This document shows positions 46,306 to 55,805 of a stretch of 64,000 nucleotides of DNA, in pieces. Every line of letters begins with the position of its first letter. The stretch's first letter is position 1. Below the pieces are notes generated by a model. That model saw nothing but the letters and a program-made list of their open reading frames with translations, was not told where the DNA came from and did no database searches. The stretch spans positions 5,642,001-5,706,000 of the forward strand of contig NZ_CP109427.1 in the NCBI RefSeq assembly GCF_036250695.1, written 5' to 3'. The translations under genes and the position numbers were made by a program. This DNA comes from Streptomyces sp. NBC_01497. Lineage in GTDB: Bacteria > Actinomycetota > Actinomycetes > Streptomycetales > Streptomycetaceae.

Positions 46306-47988
46306 TCAGAGCTCGAAGGTGCTGCGCTCGGGGAAGTACTGCTCGAAGAAGTTGATCAGCATCTCGGACTCCTTCTCGTAGTTCTCCGGCTCCGAGTTGG
46401 TGTCGTTGATGCAGAAGGTGTCCATGTCGCGCCGGTGGAGCAGCCTGCGCAGCCTGCCGGGCGTCTCAGGAGTACTCAGGTCGGTGTACATGTACCGGAT
46501 GTTTCCCGGGACCGCGCGTGTCGTCAGGTAGGCGTAGTAGTGGTGCAGCGAGGACGTGATCGAGTAGTCGCCGCTGTGCCGGAACTGGTGCGCGGCGGTC
46601 TCGGAGAAGACCTCGGGGAACTTCGCCTCCAGGTCCTCAAGGACGGCCCGCTGCTGGGGGTGCGGTGTGTGCTTCATCTTGTTGCGCATGGTGCGGCCGA
46701 ACAGCGACTCGATCAGGAGGCGGTTGTTCTTCGCCGCGGACAGGACCGGGGGGTCGTCGGCGCTCGGCGCGCCGAGGTCCACCTGGGCCTTGGAGAGGAA
46801 GAACTTGCTGAGGCCGTTGGCGTGGAAGAAGTTCTCCGCCGTCACGGGGCGGCCGAAGCACACGTCGTCGTTGACGTACAGGTAGTAGTCGGAGAGACCC
46901 GGGATGCGGTGCAGCCTCGACTCGATGGCGTGCGAGTTGAACGTGGGAAGCACGCCGGTGCCACCGAAGAGTTCCCTGTGCGACACGACCTGGAGGCGCT
47001 CGTTGGAGGGGTCGAGCCACACCGGTACCTGGTCGTCGGTGACCAGGTAGATCTTCCGCACGAACGGCGCGTACTTCTCCAACGAGCGCAGCGAGTACTT
47101 GAGTTCGTCCCGGCTCGCGAATCGCGAGTCGTTGGCGGCTTCGTCGTTGAGGCGTCCGAGGCCGTGCGACTCCATGGTGGCCGACTTGCGGGCCCGCCAT
47201 TCGGGGTCGTTTCCGTCGACCCAGGTGTACACGACGTCGATGGGGAAGGTGACGTCGAACATGCGCGGAGCCGTGAACGGCTCCAGCGTCGGGTATTCCC
47301 GTTCGTTGATCGACAGGGCGGCCGGCAGTTTGTCGGACAGGGGGATACGGGCACCGGTGCGGTTCGGGCGGGGCGCGACGAGAGAACCGTCGTCCGGCGC
47401 GGTCGACCAGAATTCCAGCTCGCAGGCGTGTGCCGCGCCGAGGTAGGACTGCCCGGTCGTGGAGAGGTAGACGGAGAAGACCCGTACGCCGCCGACCTCG
47501 TCGGAGAGGGGGTAGCGCGCGAGCTTGCTGAGCCGGGTCGGGCGGGCGAGGTCCCCGATGTACACGGCGTTCTCGGCGTAGGCGTCGTGCAGGGCCGCGA
47601 GGGCCCTCTCCCGGTCGTGCTCGTGGGCGGCGACCGTGATCCGCTGGCGCGCGTCCGCCGCGTCCACGACCCAGTACTCGACGTTCGCTGTGGTGAGCGC
47701 GTCGACGACGAGGTCGAGGTTGCGCTGGCGGGCTCCGGCCGCGCTCACGCCGTCCTCGGCGACGCACACCCATGCGCGGTTGCCCAGTTGGGCGATGCGC
47801 AGCGGTGCGGCGGAGTCGGTGAGCGGGCGGGCCTGCATCTGGGTGCTGTACCGCTGGATCGCGCGCTTGGCCCGGCGGCCGGGCCCGCCCTCCATCGCGG
47901 CGGTCCTCACCTGCTCGGCCATCTGCGTGGGCAGGGAATCCATCACGCTCTTGCGTATACGGACGGGCACCACATGCCGCATTTTCAC
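46306..47988 (-). CDS. Stealth-family phosphotransferase (PdtA-like)
   Basis: 560 aa from GTG 47988. An N-terminal region (1-245) precedes the Stealth conserved regions: CR1 IDVVYTWVDGNDPEW at about 250-264, CR2 ELKYSLRSLEKYAPFVRKIY with LVTDDQVP at about 294-320, CR3/4 with YVNDDVCFGRPVTAENFF and ending DTFCIND. Stealth enzymes transfer hexose-1-phosphate to glycan chains. The orthologous slot in S. coelicolor holds PdtA, required for the polydiglycosylphosphate wall polymer of spores and hyphae; I assign by synteny and family. It diverges from the cytidylyltransferase gene. Confidence 0.88.
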   Translation of the reverse strand: MKMRHVVPVRIRKSVMDSLPTQMAEQVRTAAMEGGPGRRAKRAIQRYSTQMQARPLTDSAAPLRIAQLGNRAWVCVAEDGVSAAGARQRNLDLVVDALTTANVEYWVVDAADARQRITVAAHEHDRERALAALHDAYAENAVYIGDLARPTRLSKLARYPLSDEVGGVRVFSVYLSTTGQSYLGAAHACELEFWSTAPDDGSLVAPRPNRTGARIPLSDKLPAALSINEREYPTLEPFTAPRMFDVTFPIDVVYTWVDGNDPEWRARKSATMESHGLGRLNDEAANDSRFASRDELKYSLRSLEKYAPFVRKIYLVTDDQVPVWLDPSNERLQVVSHRELFGGTGVLPTFNSHAIESRLHRIPGLSDYYLYVNDDVCFGRPVTAENFFHANGLSKFFLSKAQVDLGAPSADDPPVLSAAKNNRLLIESLFGRTMRNKMKHTPHPQQRAVLEDLEAKFPEVFSETAAHQFRHSGDYSITSSLHHYYAYLTTRAVPGNIRYMYTDLSTPETPGRLRRLLHRRDMDTFCINDTNSEPENYEKESEMLINFFEQYFPERSTFEL

Positions 47989-48546
47989 TGTTCACTCCGA
48001 AGCGTATCCGGTGGTGGCCGCGTGGCCGGTCAGTGTTCCTCGCGGCCGGTTTCTGGCGCCGTGATCACCAACGGATTTCGGATGCGCGCCCGTTCGCTCT
48101 CGCGTCGGAGTGCATCCGTGTCCCCCCGGGTGCTTGCTGTGGCTCCTGTCCCATTATGCCTGAGTGTTTGCTGTGAAGGGACCAGCACGAAGCGTTCTGT
48201 TTCGGTATTGTTAACTTTCCCTCATCTTGGCGCTGTTACCGCTCCGCTCGTCGCGAGGAAGCGCTGAGGCTCCGGAGCCGGACTCTCTTCCGCTTCGCGG
48301 GGTTGCCCTAACCCGTGTGGAGATTGGGTGAGAATGGGGCGATCTTCCGGTGGTTCAAATGAGAAGACGATGAGAATCGGCCCTTCCATAGTCCTGCCTC
48401 TGTACTACAGCCGGGTGCCGTGGAGGGTTGTGCGGGGGTTTATATCTGATTTAAAGCAGGTGGCGGGGTCTTTCCCGCGCCTTGCGTGGTGCTCACGGAG
48501 AGTGCAACCATCACGCTGCCCCCATCGTCGCTAGGTAGGTTGCTCT
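47989..48546. other. Divergent promoter region of the wall-polymer locus
   Basis: About 560 bp between pdtA-like and the cytidylyltransferase gene, with unusually AT-rich patches (48150-48240 and 48340-48450, for example GTTTATATCTGATTTAAAG). Probably promoters in both directions. No gene supported. Confidence 0.5.
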
Positions 48547-50046
48547 GTGTCTGTGCCGCGTGATGCCCAAATTCGAACCACGGCAGTCGTTCTCGCCGGT
48601 GGCACCGGCCAGCGTGTGGGCTTGTCCATTCCCAAACAGCTTCTGAAGATCGCGGGCAAGGCGGTCATCGAGCACACCCTCGCGATCTTCGAGCAGTCGG
48701 AGAGTATCGACGACATCATCGTGCTCATGGCCCCCGGATTCGTGCCCGATGTCGAGAAGATCGTCGCCAAGGCGGGCTTCACGAAGGTCACCCAGGTCAT
48801 CGAGGGTGGCACGACGCGCAACGAGACGACCGAGCGCGCCATCGCGGTGCTCGGCGAGGGGCTCGCGGAGGGCCAGGACCGCAACCTGCTCTTCCACGAC
48901 GCCGTGCGGCCGCTGCTGTCACAGCATGTGATCACCAACTGCGTCCAGGCCCTGGAGCGCTACCAGGCCGTGGACGTCGCCATCCCGTCGGCCGACACGA
49001 TCATCGTGACGCGCACGCACGGTGAGGACGGCGAGTTCATCACCGACATTCCGGACCGCTCCCGGCTGCGCCGCGGCCAGACCCCGCAGGCGTTCAAGCT
49101 CTCCACCATCCGCAGGGCGTACGAGGTCGCGGGCGCCGATCCCAACTTCCAGGCCACCGACGACTGTTCCGTGGTCCTGAAGTACCTGCCCGATGTGCCG
49201 GTGCACGTCGTGGCGGGCGACGAGTACAACATGAAGGTCACGCAGCCCGTCGACGTCTTCATCGCCGACAAGCTGTTCCAGCTCGCGTCCACCGCCGCGC
49301 CCGCGCCGGCCGACGAGGCCGCGTACCGCGAACTGCTCGCCGGCAAGACGGTGGTCGTCTTCGGCGGCTCGTACGGGATCGGCGCGGACATCGCGGAGAT
49401 GGCGGAGGGCTACGGCGCCACCGTGTACGCGCTCGGCCGCTCGACCACCGGTACGCACGTCGAGAACCCGGAGCACGTGGACGACGCCCTGTCGAAGGCG
49501 TACGCGGAGACCGGGCGCGTCGACTACGTGGTGAACACGGCGGGCGTGCTGCGCATCGGCAAGCTCGCCGAGGCCGACAACAGCGCCATCCAGGAGGCGC
49601 TGAACGTCAACTACCTGGCGCCCGTCCAGATCGCCCGCGCCTCCTACAAGTACCTCGTGGAAACGAAGGGCCAGCTGCTGCTGTACACGTCCAGCAGCTA
49701 CACGCGGGGGCGTGCCGAGTACAGCCTGTATTCGTCCACGAAGGCGGCCATGGTGAATCTCACCCAGGCGCTCGCCGACGAGTGGGCGGGTGAGGGCATC
49801 CGGGTGAACTGCGTGAACCCGGAGCGCACGGCGACGCCGATGCGGACGAAGGCCTTCGGGGAGGAGCCCGCGGGCTCGCTGCTGTCGTCGGAGGCCGTCG
49901 CCCGCACCTCGCTCGACGTGCTGCTTTCCGAGCTGACCGGGCACGTCATCGACGTGCGGCAGCAGGATCCGACGCGCGGCGCGTCGGAGGCCTCGGGGTT
50001 CGAGCAGGCGCTGGCCGCCGTGCTGGACCGACACGGCGATGTGTAA
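48547..50046 (+). CDS. Bifunctional cytidylyltransferase / SDR (TarI-TarJ-like fusion)
   Basis: 499 aa from GTG 48547. The N-terminal IspD/TarI-type nucleotidyltransferase (about 10-235) has VVLAGGTGQRVGLSIPKQLL and HDAVRPLL. The C-terminal short-chain dehydrogenase (about 265-495) has GGSYGIG at 273-279 and catalytic Tyr395-xxx-Lys399. This is the fused architecture of Haemophilus Bcs1/Acs1, which reduces ribulose-5-P and makes CDP-ribitol. A CDP-polyol (ribitol or similar) is therefore expected as the donor for the next gene's polymerase. Substrate choice is inference. Confidence 0.85.
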   Translation: MSVPRDAQIRTTAVVLAGGTGQRVGLSIPKQLLKIAGKAVIEHTLAIFEQSESIDDIIVLMAPGFVPDVEKIVAKAGFTKVTQVIEGGTTRNETTERAIAVLGEGLAEGQDRNLLFHDAVRPLLSQHVITNCVQALERYQAVDVAIPSADTIIVTRTHGEDGEFITDIPDRSRLRRGQTPQAFKLSTIRRAYEVAGADPNFQATDDCSVVLKYLPDVPVHVVAGDEYNMKVTQPVDVFIADKLFQLASTAAPAPADEAAYRELLAGKTVVVFGGSYGIGADIAEMAEGYGATVYALGRSTTGTHVENPEHVDDALSKAYAETGRVDYVVNTAGVLRIGKLAEADNSAIQEALNVNYLAPVQIARASYKYLVETKGQLLLYTSSSYTRGRAEYSLYSSTKAAMVNLTQALADEWAGEGIRVNCVNPERTATPMRTKAFGEEPAGSLLSSEAVARTSLDVLLSELTGHVIDVRQQDPTRGASEASGFEQALAAVLDRHGDV

Positions 50047-50196
50047 TAATCGCTGACAAGTTGCACTAATCGGGCCTCTTGGTCAATCGTCCGGCTGGGC
50101 CGGCGAATGAACCCGGGGGCCCGAGTGCGTGAAGCCCTTTCTTCACATTTCCGATCGATTGTGAAATAACCGGCAACCCTCTGGAGCAGGTTCTCC

Positions 50197-52311
50197 GTGA
50201 TTTCGACCGCCATTCGACTGGCCCGTGTGGGCAGCCGGTCCGAGCTTGCAGCGGCAGTCCTCATGGGACTCGGTTATCCGTGCGTGATGCTCGCCGCATT
50301 GATTCCCAACCTTTACTTCTTCGCCGCGGCAGCGGCAGTCACTTATATCGCCGACCGCTATCTGCACCAGCGCGGCAGCTATTTGATAAACCGTCTGGAG
50401 AAGGTCAGGGCCGGAGTCGCGATCCGATTCCTGGCGCGTCAGCTTCTGCTGATCCTGCTGCTGGCGCGGCTGCACCTGGCCGGCGCCAGCCTGATGTACG
50501 TGGCGGTGGCGGCCTTCCTCGTCTTCTACGCGCTCAACACCGTGCAGGGCGCCCTGATCACCCTGATCAGGAAGCGCCGGTCCATGCCGGTCGTCACGCG
50601 CAACATCGACCTGAGTTCCCTGAGCATCCCGGCCGCGCCGCCGCGGTTCCTCATGGCCCAGTCGGTCGCGAAGATGCTCCACCTCGACATCCCGATGGAG
50701 ATCGGTGTGTTCGTGGCCGCCGCGAGCGGCACGTTCGTGTTCGGGTACCTCGGTGCCGCCGTGTCGACCGGTCTCGGTCTCCTCTACATCCTCGTGCTGG
50801 CCCCGAGCCTGCGCCCGCGGAGCATCGTCCCCCCCGCGCCCCGCGTCCTCGCCGCGATCGACACGTGGCTGCGCGCGTACCGGCCGAGGACGGTCCTGTA
50901 CTTCTCCGGCTCCAAGGAGTCCGCGTACCAGGTCAACATGTGGCTGGAGGCCATGGAGCAGGTCGAGCGCCCGCTGATCGTGCTGCGGGAGCGCGGCATC
51001 GCGAGCCAGCTCGCGCCCACGTCCGTGCCGGTGATCTGCGTCCCGGGCGGCACGAACCTCATGAACCTCGACCTGTCCACGGTGCGGGTCGCGCTCTACG
51101 CGGCCAACGTCGGCAAGAACATCCACCTGCTGCGCGTGCCCACCATGAAGCACGTCTTCATCGGCCACGGCGACAGCGACAAGATCGCCAGCATCAACCC
51201 GTACTCCAAGGTCTACGACGAGGTGTGGACGGCCGGGCGTGCGGGCCGCGACCGGTACGCGCTCGCCGACGTCGGGGTCCGCGACGAGGACATCGTGGAG
51301 GTGGGACGGCCGCAGCTCGCCCCGATCAAGACCTGGACCGGCGAGTGCGGCAAGCCGATCCCGACCGTCCTGTACGCGCCGACCTGGGAGGGCTGGGACG
51401 ACAGCCCCGGCAACACCTCGCTGCTGCTGGCCGGCGAGAACATCGTCAAGCAGCTGCTGGAAGCCCCGTCGCCCGTGCGGGTCATCTACAAGCCGCACCC
51501 CTTCACCGGCATCAGGGACAAGCGCGCGAAGGCCGTCCACCAGCGGATCGAGGCCCTGCTGGAGGCCGACACGGCCGCCCGCCGCGCCGGACCCCGCTGG
51601 GCGGAGGCCTCGGCAGCCGAGCGTGCCGAGCGCCAGGCCGCGGCCGACAGCGTGGCCCGCGTCGAGGCGAGGCTGGACTCGCTCGCCACCTCGGGCCGCG
51701 TCGGGGGCGACGAGTCGGAGGTGTCCCGGCTCGCGGTGGCCGATCAGGAGCGCCTCGACGAGATCAAGCGGCTGCGCGCCGAGTGGAACGACGCCTACTG
51801 GCGCTCCTTCGGCTGGTGGGAGCACCGGACCGTGACCGGCGCAGAGCCGAAGCTCTACGACTGCTTCAACGAGTCCGACGCCATGGTGTCCGACATCTCC
51901 AGCGTCGTCTCCGACTTCATCGCGAGCGGCAAGCCGTACGCGGTGACCGACTCGGCGGGCGTCGGAGAGGCGGAGTTCCGCCGGCAGAACACCGCCGTAC
52001 GGGCCGCGGTGATCCTCTCCAACGACGCGCAGGAGATCGGCGAGATGCTGAGCGCGGTCGCCGACCCCGCCGCCGACCGGCTCAGGGCCCGCCGTGCCGA
52101 ACTGAAGCACTATCTGCTCGGTCCGGAGAAGCCGACGTCCATCGAGCAGTTCAACGCCGCCGTCGACGCGCTCGCCATCCAGGCGGAGGCGCGCAACGCG
52201 GGGGTCGCCAAGCGGCTCTCCGAACCGGAGGAGGCCGCAGGGCTCGACGACTCGGCCCCCGGGCCGGGCGACGCGGAGCGCGACGCGCACGACTCCCCCG
52301 TGCGGGGCTGA
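50197..52311 (+). CDS. Membrane-anchored CDP-glycerol glycerophosphotransferase family polymerase
   Basis: 704 aa. The N-terminal 220 residues contain six or so hydrophobic helices. The TagF/TarL-like catalytic part follows (about 225-640), with FIGHGDSDKIASINPYSKVYD, IYKPHPFTG and a NESDAMVSDISSVVSDF segment. A charged helical insert (about 461-533) interrupts the catalytic domain. It should polymerise polyol-phosphate units from a CDP-polyol onto a wall glycan. Neighbours supply donor synthesis and rhamnose. The strong terminator at 52356 ends this unit. Confidence 0.87.
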   Translation: MISTAIRLARVGSRSELAAAVLMGLGYPCVMLAALIPNLYFFAAAAAVTYIADRYLHQRGSYLINRLEKVRAGVAIRFLARQLLLILLLARLHLAGASLMYVAVAAFLVFYALNTVQGALITLIRKRRSMPVVTRNIDLSSLSIPAAPPRFLMAQSVAKMLHLDIPMEIGVFVAAASGTFVFGYLGAAVSTGLGLLYILVLAPSLRPRSIVPPAPRVLAAIDTWLRAYRPRTVLYFSGSKESAYQVNMWLEAMEQVERPLIVLRERGIASQLAPTSVPVICVPGGTNLMNLDLSTVRVALYAANVGKNIHLLRVPTMKHVFIGHGDSDKIASINPYSKVYDEVWTAGRAGRDRYALADVGVRDEDIVEVGRPQLAPIKTWTGECGKPIPTVLYAPTWEGWDDSPGNTSLLLAGENIVKQLLEAPSPVRVIYKPHPFTGIRDKRAKAVHQRIEALLEADTAARRAGPRWAEASAAERAERQAAADSVARVEARLDSLATSGRVGGDESEVSRLAVADQERLDEIKRLRAEWNDAYWRSFGWWEHRTVTGAEPKLYDCFNESDAMVSDISSVVSDFIASGKPYAVTDSAGVGEAEFRRQNTAVRAAVILSNDAQEIGEMLSAVADPAADRLRARRAELKHYLLGPEKPTSIEQFNAAVDALAIQAEARNAGVAKRLSEPEEAAGLDDSAPGPGDAERDAHDSPVRG

Positions 52312-52355
52312 GGCGGCCGTAGCGAAGCACAGGGGGAGACGTGGGGAAGCGTGCT

Positions 52356-52384
52356 GGAGTCCGGTGGGAAACCCACCGGACTCC
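52356..52384 (+). terminator. Terminator before the rhamnose genes
   Basis: Perfect 13-bp stem (52356-52368 with 52372-52384) and AAA loop, 45 bp after the polymerase gene. The rest of 52312-52611 has no gene. Confidence 0.85.
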
Positions 52385-52611
52385 CTCGCGTCGGGTACCG
52401 GACGGCGGGTGCGCCGGCCTGTGTCCTGCACCACAGGCGTGCGGCCGTGCAACCACCACCGGCGATCCACGGTCTAGCTCCATGTGAACGGTCCTGTTCT
52501 TGGCGGTCCGCGCCGTGTCCCAAGCCGGTCGGCGAGGCGTTCCACGTGGGTAGAGTCGGACCGGCGGGTCACGTTTGTACCGCATCGTCGTGTCGGCAGG
52601 GGATACGCATA

Positions 52612-53679
52612 GTGAAAGCTCTCGTACTGTCCGGAGGCGCTGGCACCCGCCTGCGGCCCATCACCCACACCTCGGCCAAGCAACTGGTCCCGGTGGCGAA
52701 CAAGCCCGTGCTGTTCTACGGGCTGGAAGCCATCGCGGAGGCCGGTATCACCGAGGTGGGCGTCATCGTGGGGGACACGGCGCAGGAGATCCGGGAGGCG
52801 GTCGGGGACGGCTCGCAGTTCGGCATCCGCGTCACCTACCTCCAGCAGGACGCGCCCCTCGGGCTCGCCCACGCGGTGCTGATCGCCCGCGAGTTCCTCG
52901 GCGACGACGACTTCGTGATGTACCTCGGCGACAACTTCATCGTCGGTGGGATCAGTGGTCTCGTGGAGGGCTTCCGCGAGGAGCGCCCCGACGCGCAGAT
53001 CCTGTTGACGAAGGTGCCGAACCCGACCGCGTTCGGCGTGGCGGAACTCGACACGACCGGCGCGGTGGTGAACCTGGAGGAGAAGCCGAAGGAGCCCAAG
53101 AGTGATCTCGCGCTCGTCGGCGTCTACCTCTTCACGCCCGCCGTCCACGAGGCGGTGCGTTCCATCGAGCCCTCCTGGCGGGGCGAGTTGGAGATCACGC
53201 ACGCGATCCAGTGGCTGATCGACAAGGGCCACGACGTCCGCTCCACCATGATCTCCGGGTACTGGAAGGACACCGGCAACGTCACCGACATGCTGGAGGT
53301 CAACCGCCTGGTGCTGGAGAGCGTCGAGGCGGTCTGCGAGGGATCGGCGGACGAGAGCAGCGAGATCGTCGGCCGGGTCAGGATCGAGAAGGGCGCGACG
53401 ATCACCGGCAGCCGCATCGTGGGCCCCGCGATCATCGGCAGGGACACCGTCGTCAAGGACGCCTACATCGGCCCGTTCACCTCTGTGAGTGAAGGCTGCC
53501 GCATCGAGGACAGCGAGATCGAGTACTCGATCGTCCTGCGCAACTCCTCCATCTGCGGGGTGCGCCGCGTGGAGACCTCCCTCATCGGCCGCGACGTCGA
53601 AGTGACGCCCGCCCCCCGCAACCCGTCCGTCCACCGCCTCGTCCTGGGCGACCACAGCAAGGTGCAGATCTCGTCATGA
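52612..53679 (+). CDS. rfbA: Glucose-1-phosphate thymidylyltransferase, long form
   Basis: 355 aa from GTG 52612. Nucleotidyltransferase core (LSGGAGTRLRPITHTSAKQL; YLGDNFIVGG; NLEEKPKEP) plus a C-terminal left-handed beta-helix (about 245-350), the RmlA-long/StrD type. It makes dTDP-glucose from glucose-1-P and dTTP. Its stop overlaps the rfbB start by 4 bp (ATGA). Confidence 0.94.
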   Translation: MKALVLSGGAGTRLRPITHTSAKQLVPVANKPVLFYGLEAIAEAGITEVGVIVGDTAQEIREAVGDGSQFGIRVTYLQQDAPLGLAHAVLIAREFLGDDDFVMYLGDNFIVGGISGLVEGFREERPDAQILLTKVPNPTAFGVAELDTTGAVVNLEEKPKEPKSDLALVGVYLFTPAVHEAVRSIEPSWRGELEITHAIQWLIDKGHDVRSTMISGYWKDTGNVTDMLEVNRLVLESVEAVCEGSADESSEIVGRVRIEKGATITGSRIVGPAIIGRDTVVKDAYIGPFTSVSEGCRIEDSEIEYSIVLRNSSICGVRRVETSLIGRDVEVTPAPRNPSVHRLVLGDHSKVQISS

Positions 53680-54662
53680 CCACTCGCATTCTGGTGACCG
53701 GTGGCGCGGGCTTCATCGGCTCGCACTACGTCCGCACGCTGCTCGGCCCGGCCGGCCCCGGCGACGTCCGCGTCACCGTCCTCGACAAGCTCACCTACGC
53801 GGGCAACCCGGCCAACCTCGACGAGGTGCGCGAGCACCCCGGCTTCGACTTCGTGCAGGGCGACATCTGCGACCCCGAACTGGTCGGCAAGCTGATGGCC
53901 GAGCACGACCAGGTGGTGCACTTCGCGGCCGAGTCGCACGTGGACCGCTCCATCGACGGCGGCGCGGAGTTCGTCCGTACGAACGTCGTCGGCACGCACA
54001 CCCTGATCGACGCCGCGCACCGGGCCGGCGTCGCCGTCTTCGTGCACATCTCCACCGACGAGGTCTACGGCTCGATCGACGAGGGCGCCTGGCCCGAGAC
54101 GGACCCCCTGGCGCCCAACTCGCCGTACTCGGCGGCCAAGGCGTCCAGTGACCTGATCGCCCTCTCCTACCACCGCACCCACGGCCTCGACGTGCGGGTG
54201 ACCCGCTGCTCCAACAACTACGGGCACCACCACTTCCCGGAGAAGGTCATCCCGCTGTTCATCACCAACCTGCTGGACGGCCGGAAGGTCCCGCTGTACG
54301 GGGACGGCGGCAACGTCCGCGACTGGCTGCACATCGACGACCACGTGCAGGGCATCGAACTGGTCCGCACGCGCGGTGAGGCCGGCGAGGTCTACAACAT
54401 CGGCGGCGGCACCGAACTGTCCAACAAGGAGCTGACGGGGCTGCTGCTCCAGGCGTGCGGCGCCGACTGGGACACGAGCGTCGAGTACGTGGCGGACCGC
54501 AAGGGCCACGACCGCCGGTACTCGGTGGATTGCTCCAAGATCCGCCGGGAGCTCGGCTACGAGCCCCGCAAGGACTTCGCCGCGGGCCTCGCCGAGACCG
54601 TGCGGTGGTACCGCGACAACCGCGCCTGGTGGGAACCGCTCAAGGAGCGCGCCGCGCTGTGA
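53676..54662 (+). CDS. rfbB: dTDP-glucose 4,6-dehydratase
   Basis: 328 aa extended SDR. NAD-binding GGAGFIGSHYV near the start, catalytic STDEVYG with Asp128-Glu129, and Tyr151-xxx-Lys155 (YSAAK). It converts dTDP-glucose to the 4-keto-6-deoxy sugar. Part of the rml set; overlaps rfbA. Confidence 0.95.
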   Translation: MTTRILVTGGAGFIGSHYVRTLLGPAGPGDVRVTVLDKLTYAGNPANLDEVREHPGFDFVQGDICDPELVGKLMAEHDQVVHFAAESHVDRSIDGGAEFVRTNVVGTHTLIDAAHRAGVAVFVHISTDEVYGSIDEGAWPETDPLAPNSPYSAAKASSDLIALSYHRTHGLDVRVTRCSNNYGHHHFPEKVIPLFITNLLDGRKVPLYGDGGNVRDWLHIDDHVQGIELVRTRGEAGEVYNIGGGTELSNKELTGLLLQACGADWDTSVEYVADRKGHDRRYSVDCSKIRRELGYEPRKDFAAGLAETVRWYRDNRAWWEPLKERAAL

Positions 54663-54807
54663 GCCCGGGGGCCCCTCCGGCCCGCGAGGCGCGCACGAGG
54701 CGCGCACGAGGCGTGTGCGAGGCCGGACCGCCCCGGGCGGGGCGGCCCGGTACCCATCTGGACGCTGGTGCCCGGCATCGGGCCCGGCACCGAGACGAAC
54801 GGGAGCG

Positions 54808-55713
54808 ATGATGAGCGGCGGCTGGCTGGTCACGGGTGCGGGCGGAATGCTGGGCCAGGACCTGCTGGCGAGACTCGCGGCGGACGGGGACCCCGCGACC
54901 GGCCTCGACCGCGCGGCCCTCGACATCACCGACGCGGCAGCCGTGCGCGCCGCACTCGACGCGCACGCGCCGTCCGTGGTGGTCAACTGCGCCGCCTGGA
55001 CGGCCGTCGACGACGCGGAGGCCAAGGAGGACCAGGCCCTCGCGGTCAACGGTGACGGCCCGCGGGTGCTCGCCGAGGGCTGCCGGGCCGCGGGGGCCGC
55101 GCTGATCCAGGTCTCCACCGACTACGTCTTCGCGGGCGACGCGAGTGCCCCGTACGCCGAGGACGCGCCGACGGCGCCGCGCTCCGCGTACGGCCGGACG
55201 AAGGAGGCCGGGGAGCGCGCGGTGCTGGAGATCCTCCCCGACACCGGCTACGTCGTGCGCACCGCCTGGCTGTACGGCGCGGGCGGCGGCAACTTCGTCC
55301 GGACGATGATCCGGCTGGAGGGCGTCAAGGACACCCTCGATGTGGTGGACGACCAGCGCGGCCAGCCCACCTGGACGGCCGACCTGGCCGGCCTCGTCGC
55401 TGGGCTCGGCCGCGGCGCCCTCGCGGGTACCGCGCCCGCCGGTGTCTACCACGGCACCGGCGCGGGCGAGACGACCTGGTACGGCCTCACCCGGGAGATC
55501 TTCCGGCTGCTCGGCGCCGACCCGGAGCGGGTGCGGCCGACCACGAGTGCGGCATTCGTGCGTCCCGCTCCCCGGCCGGCCTACAGCGTCCTGGGGCACG
55601 AGCGGTGGGGCGTGGCGGGGCTCACACCCCCGCGGAGCTGGCGAGACGCACTCACAGAGGCCTTCCCCGCCCTGCTGGCCGCCGAACGTGACACGACACA
55701 TCCGGCGAAGTAG
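54808..55713 (+). CDS. rfbD: dTDP-4-dehydrorhamnose reductase
   Basis: 301 aa from ATG 54808 (ATG 54811 also possible), ACGGGAG upstream. Rossmann VTGAGGMLGQDLL, STDYVFAGD and the YGRTK active-site YxxxK. Last step to dTDP-L-rhamnose. Separated from rfbB by 145 bp. Confidence 0.94.
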   Translation: MMSGGWLVTGAGGMLGQDLLARLAADGDPATGLDRAALDITDAAAVRAALDAHAPSVVVNCAAWTAVDDAEAKEDQALAVNGDGPRVLAEGCRAAGAALIQVSTDYVFAGDASAPYAEDAPTAPRSAYGRTKEAGERAVLEILPDTGYVVRTAWLYGAGGGNFVRTMIRLEGVKDTLDVVDDQRGQPTWTADLAGLVAGLGRGALAGTAPAGVYHGTGAGETTWYGLTREIFRLLGADPERVRPTTSAAFVRPAPRPAYSVLGHERWGVAGLTPPRSWRDALTEAFPALLAAERDTTHPAK

Positions 55714-55753
55714 CGCCCTGTGGGAGTTTACGAGCCGTCCGCGGACCGACTAA

Positions 55754-55796
55754 CTTCACTGGGAATCAAGGCAAATGTTTGCGATTCTCAGTGAAG
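55754..55796 (+). promoter_or_regulatory. Hairpin overlapping the methyltransferase-like gene's RBS
   Basis: Arms 55754-55767 and 55783-55796 pair over 14 bp with a single G-U. The right arm covers the start of the AAGGG ribosome-binding site before GTG 55806. It could hide the site in the mRNA, or act as a palindromic operator. Confidence 0.6.
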
Positions 55797-55805
55797 GGCA
55801 CCACA

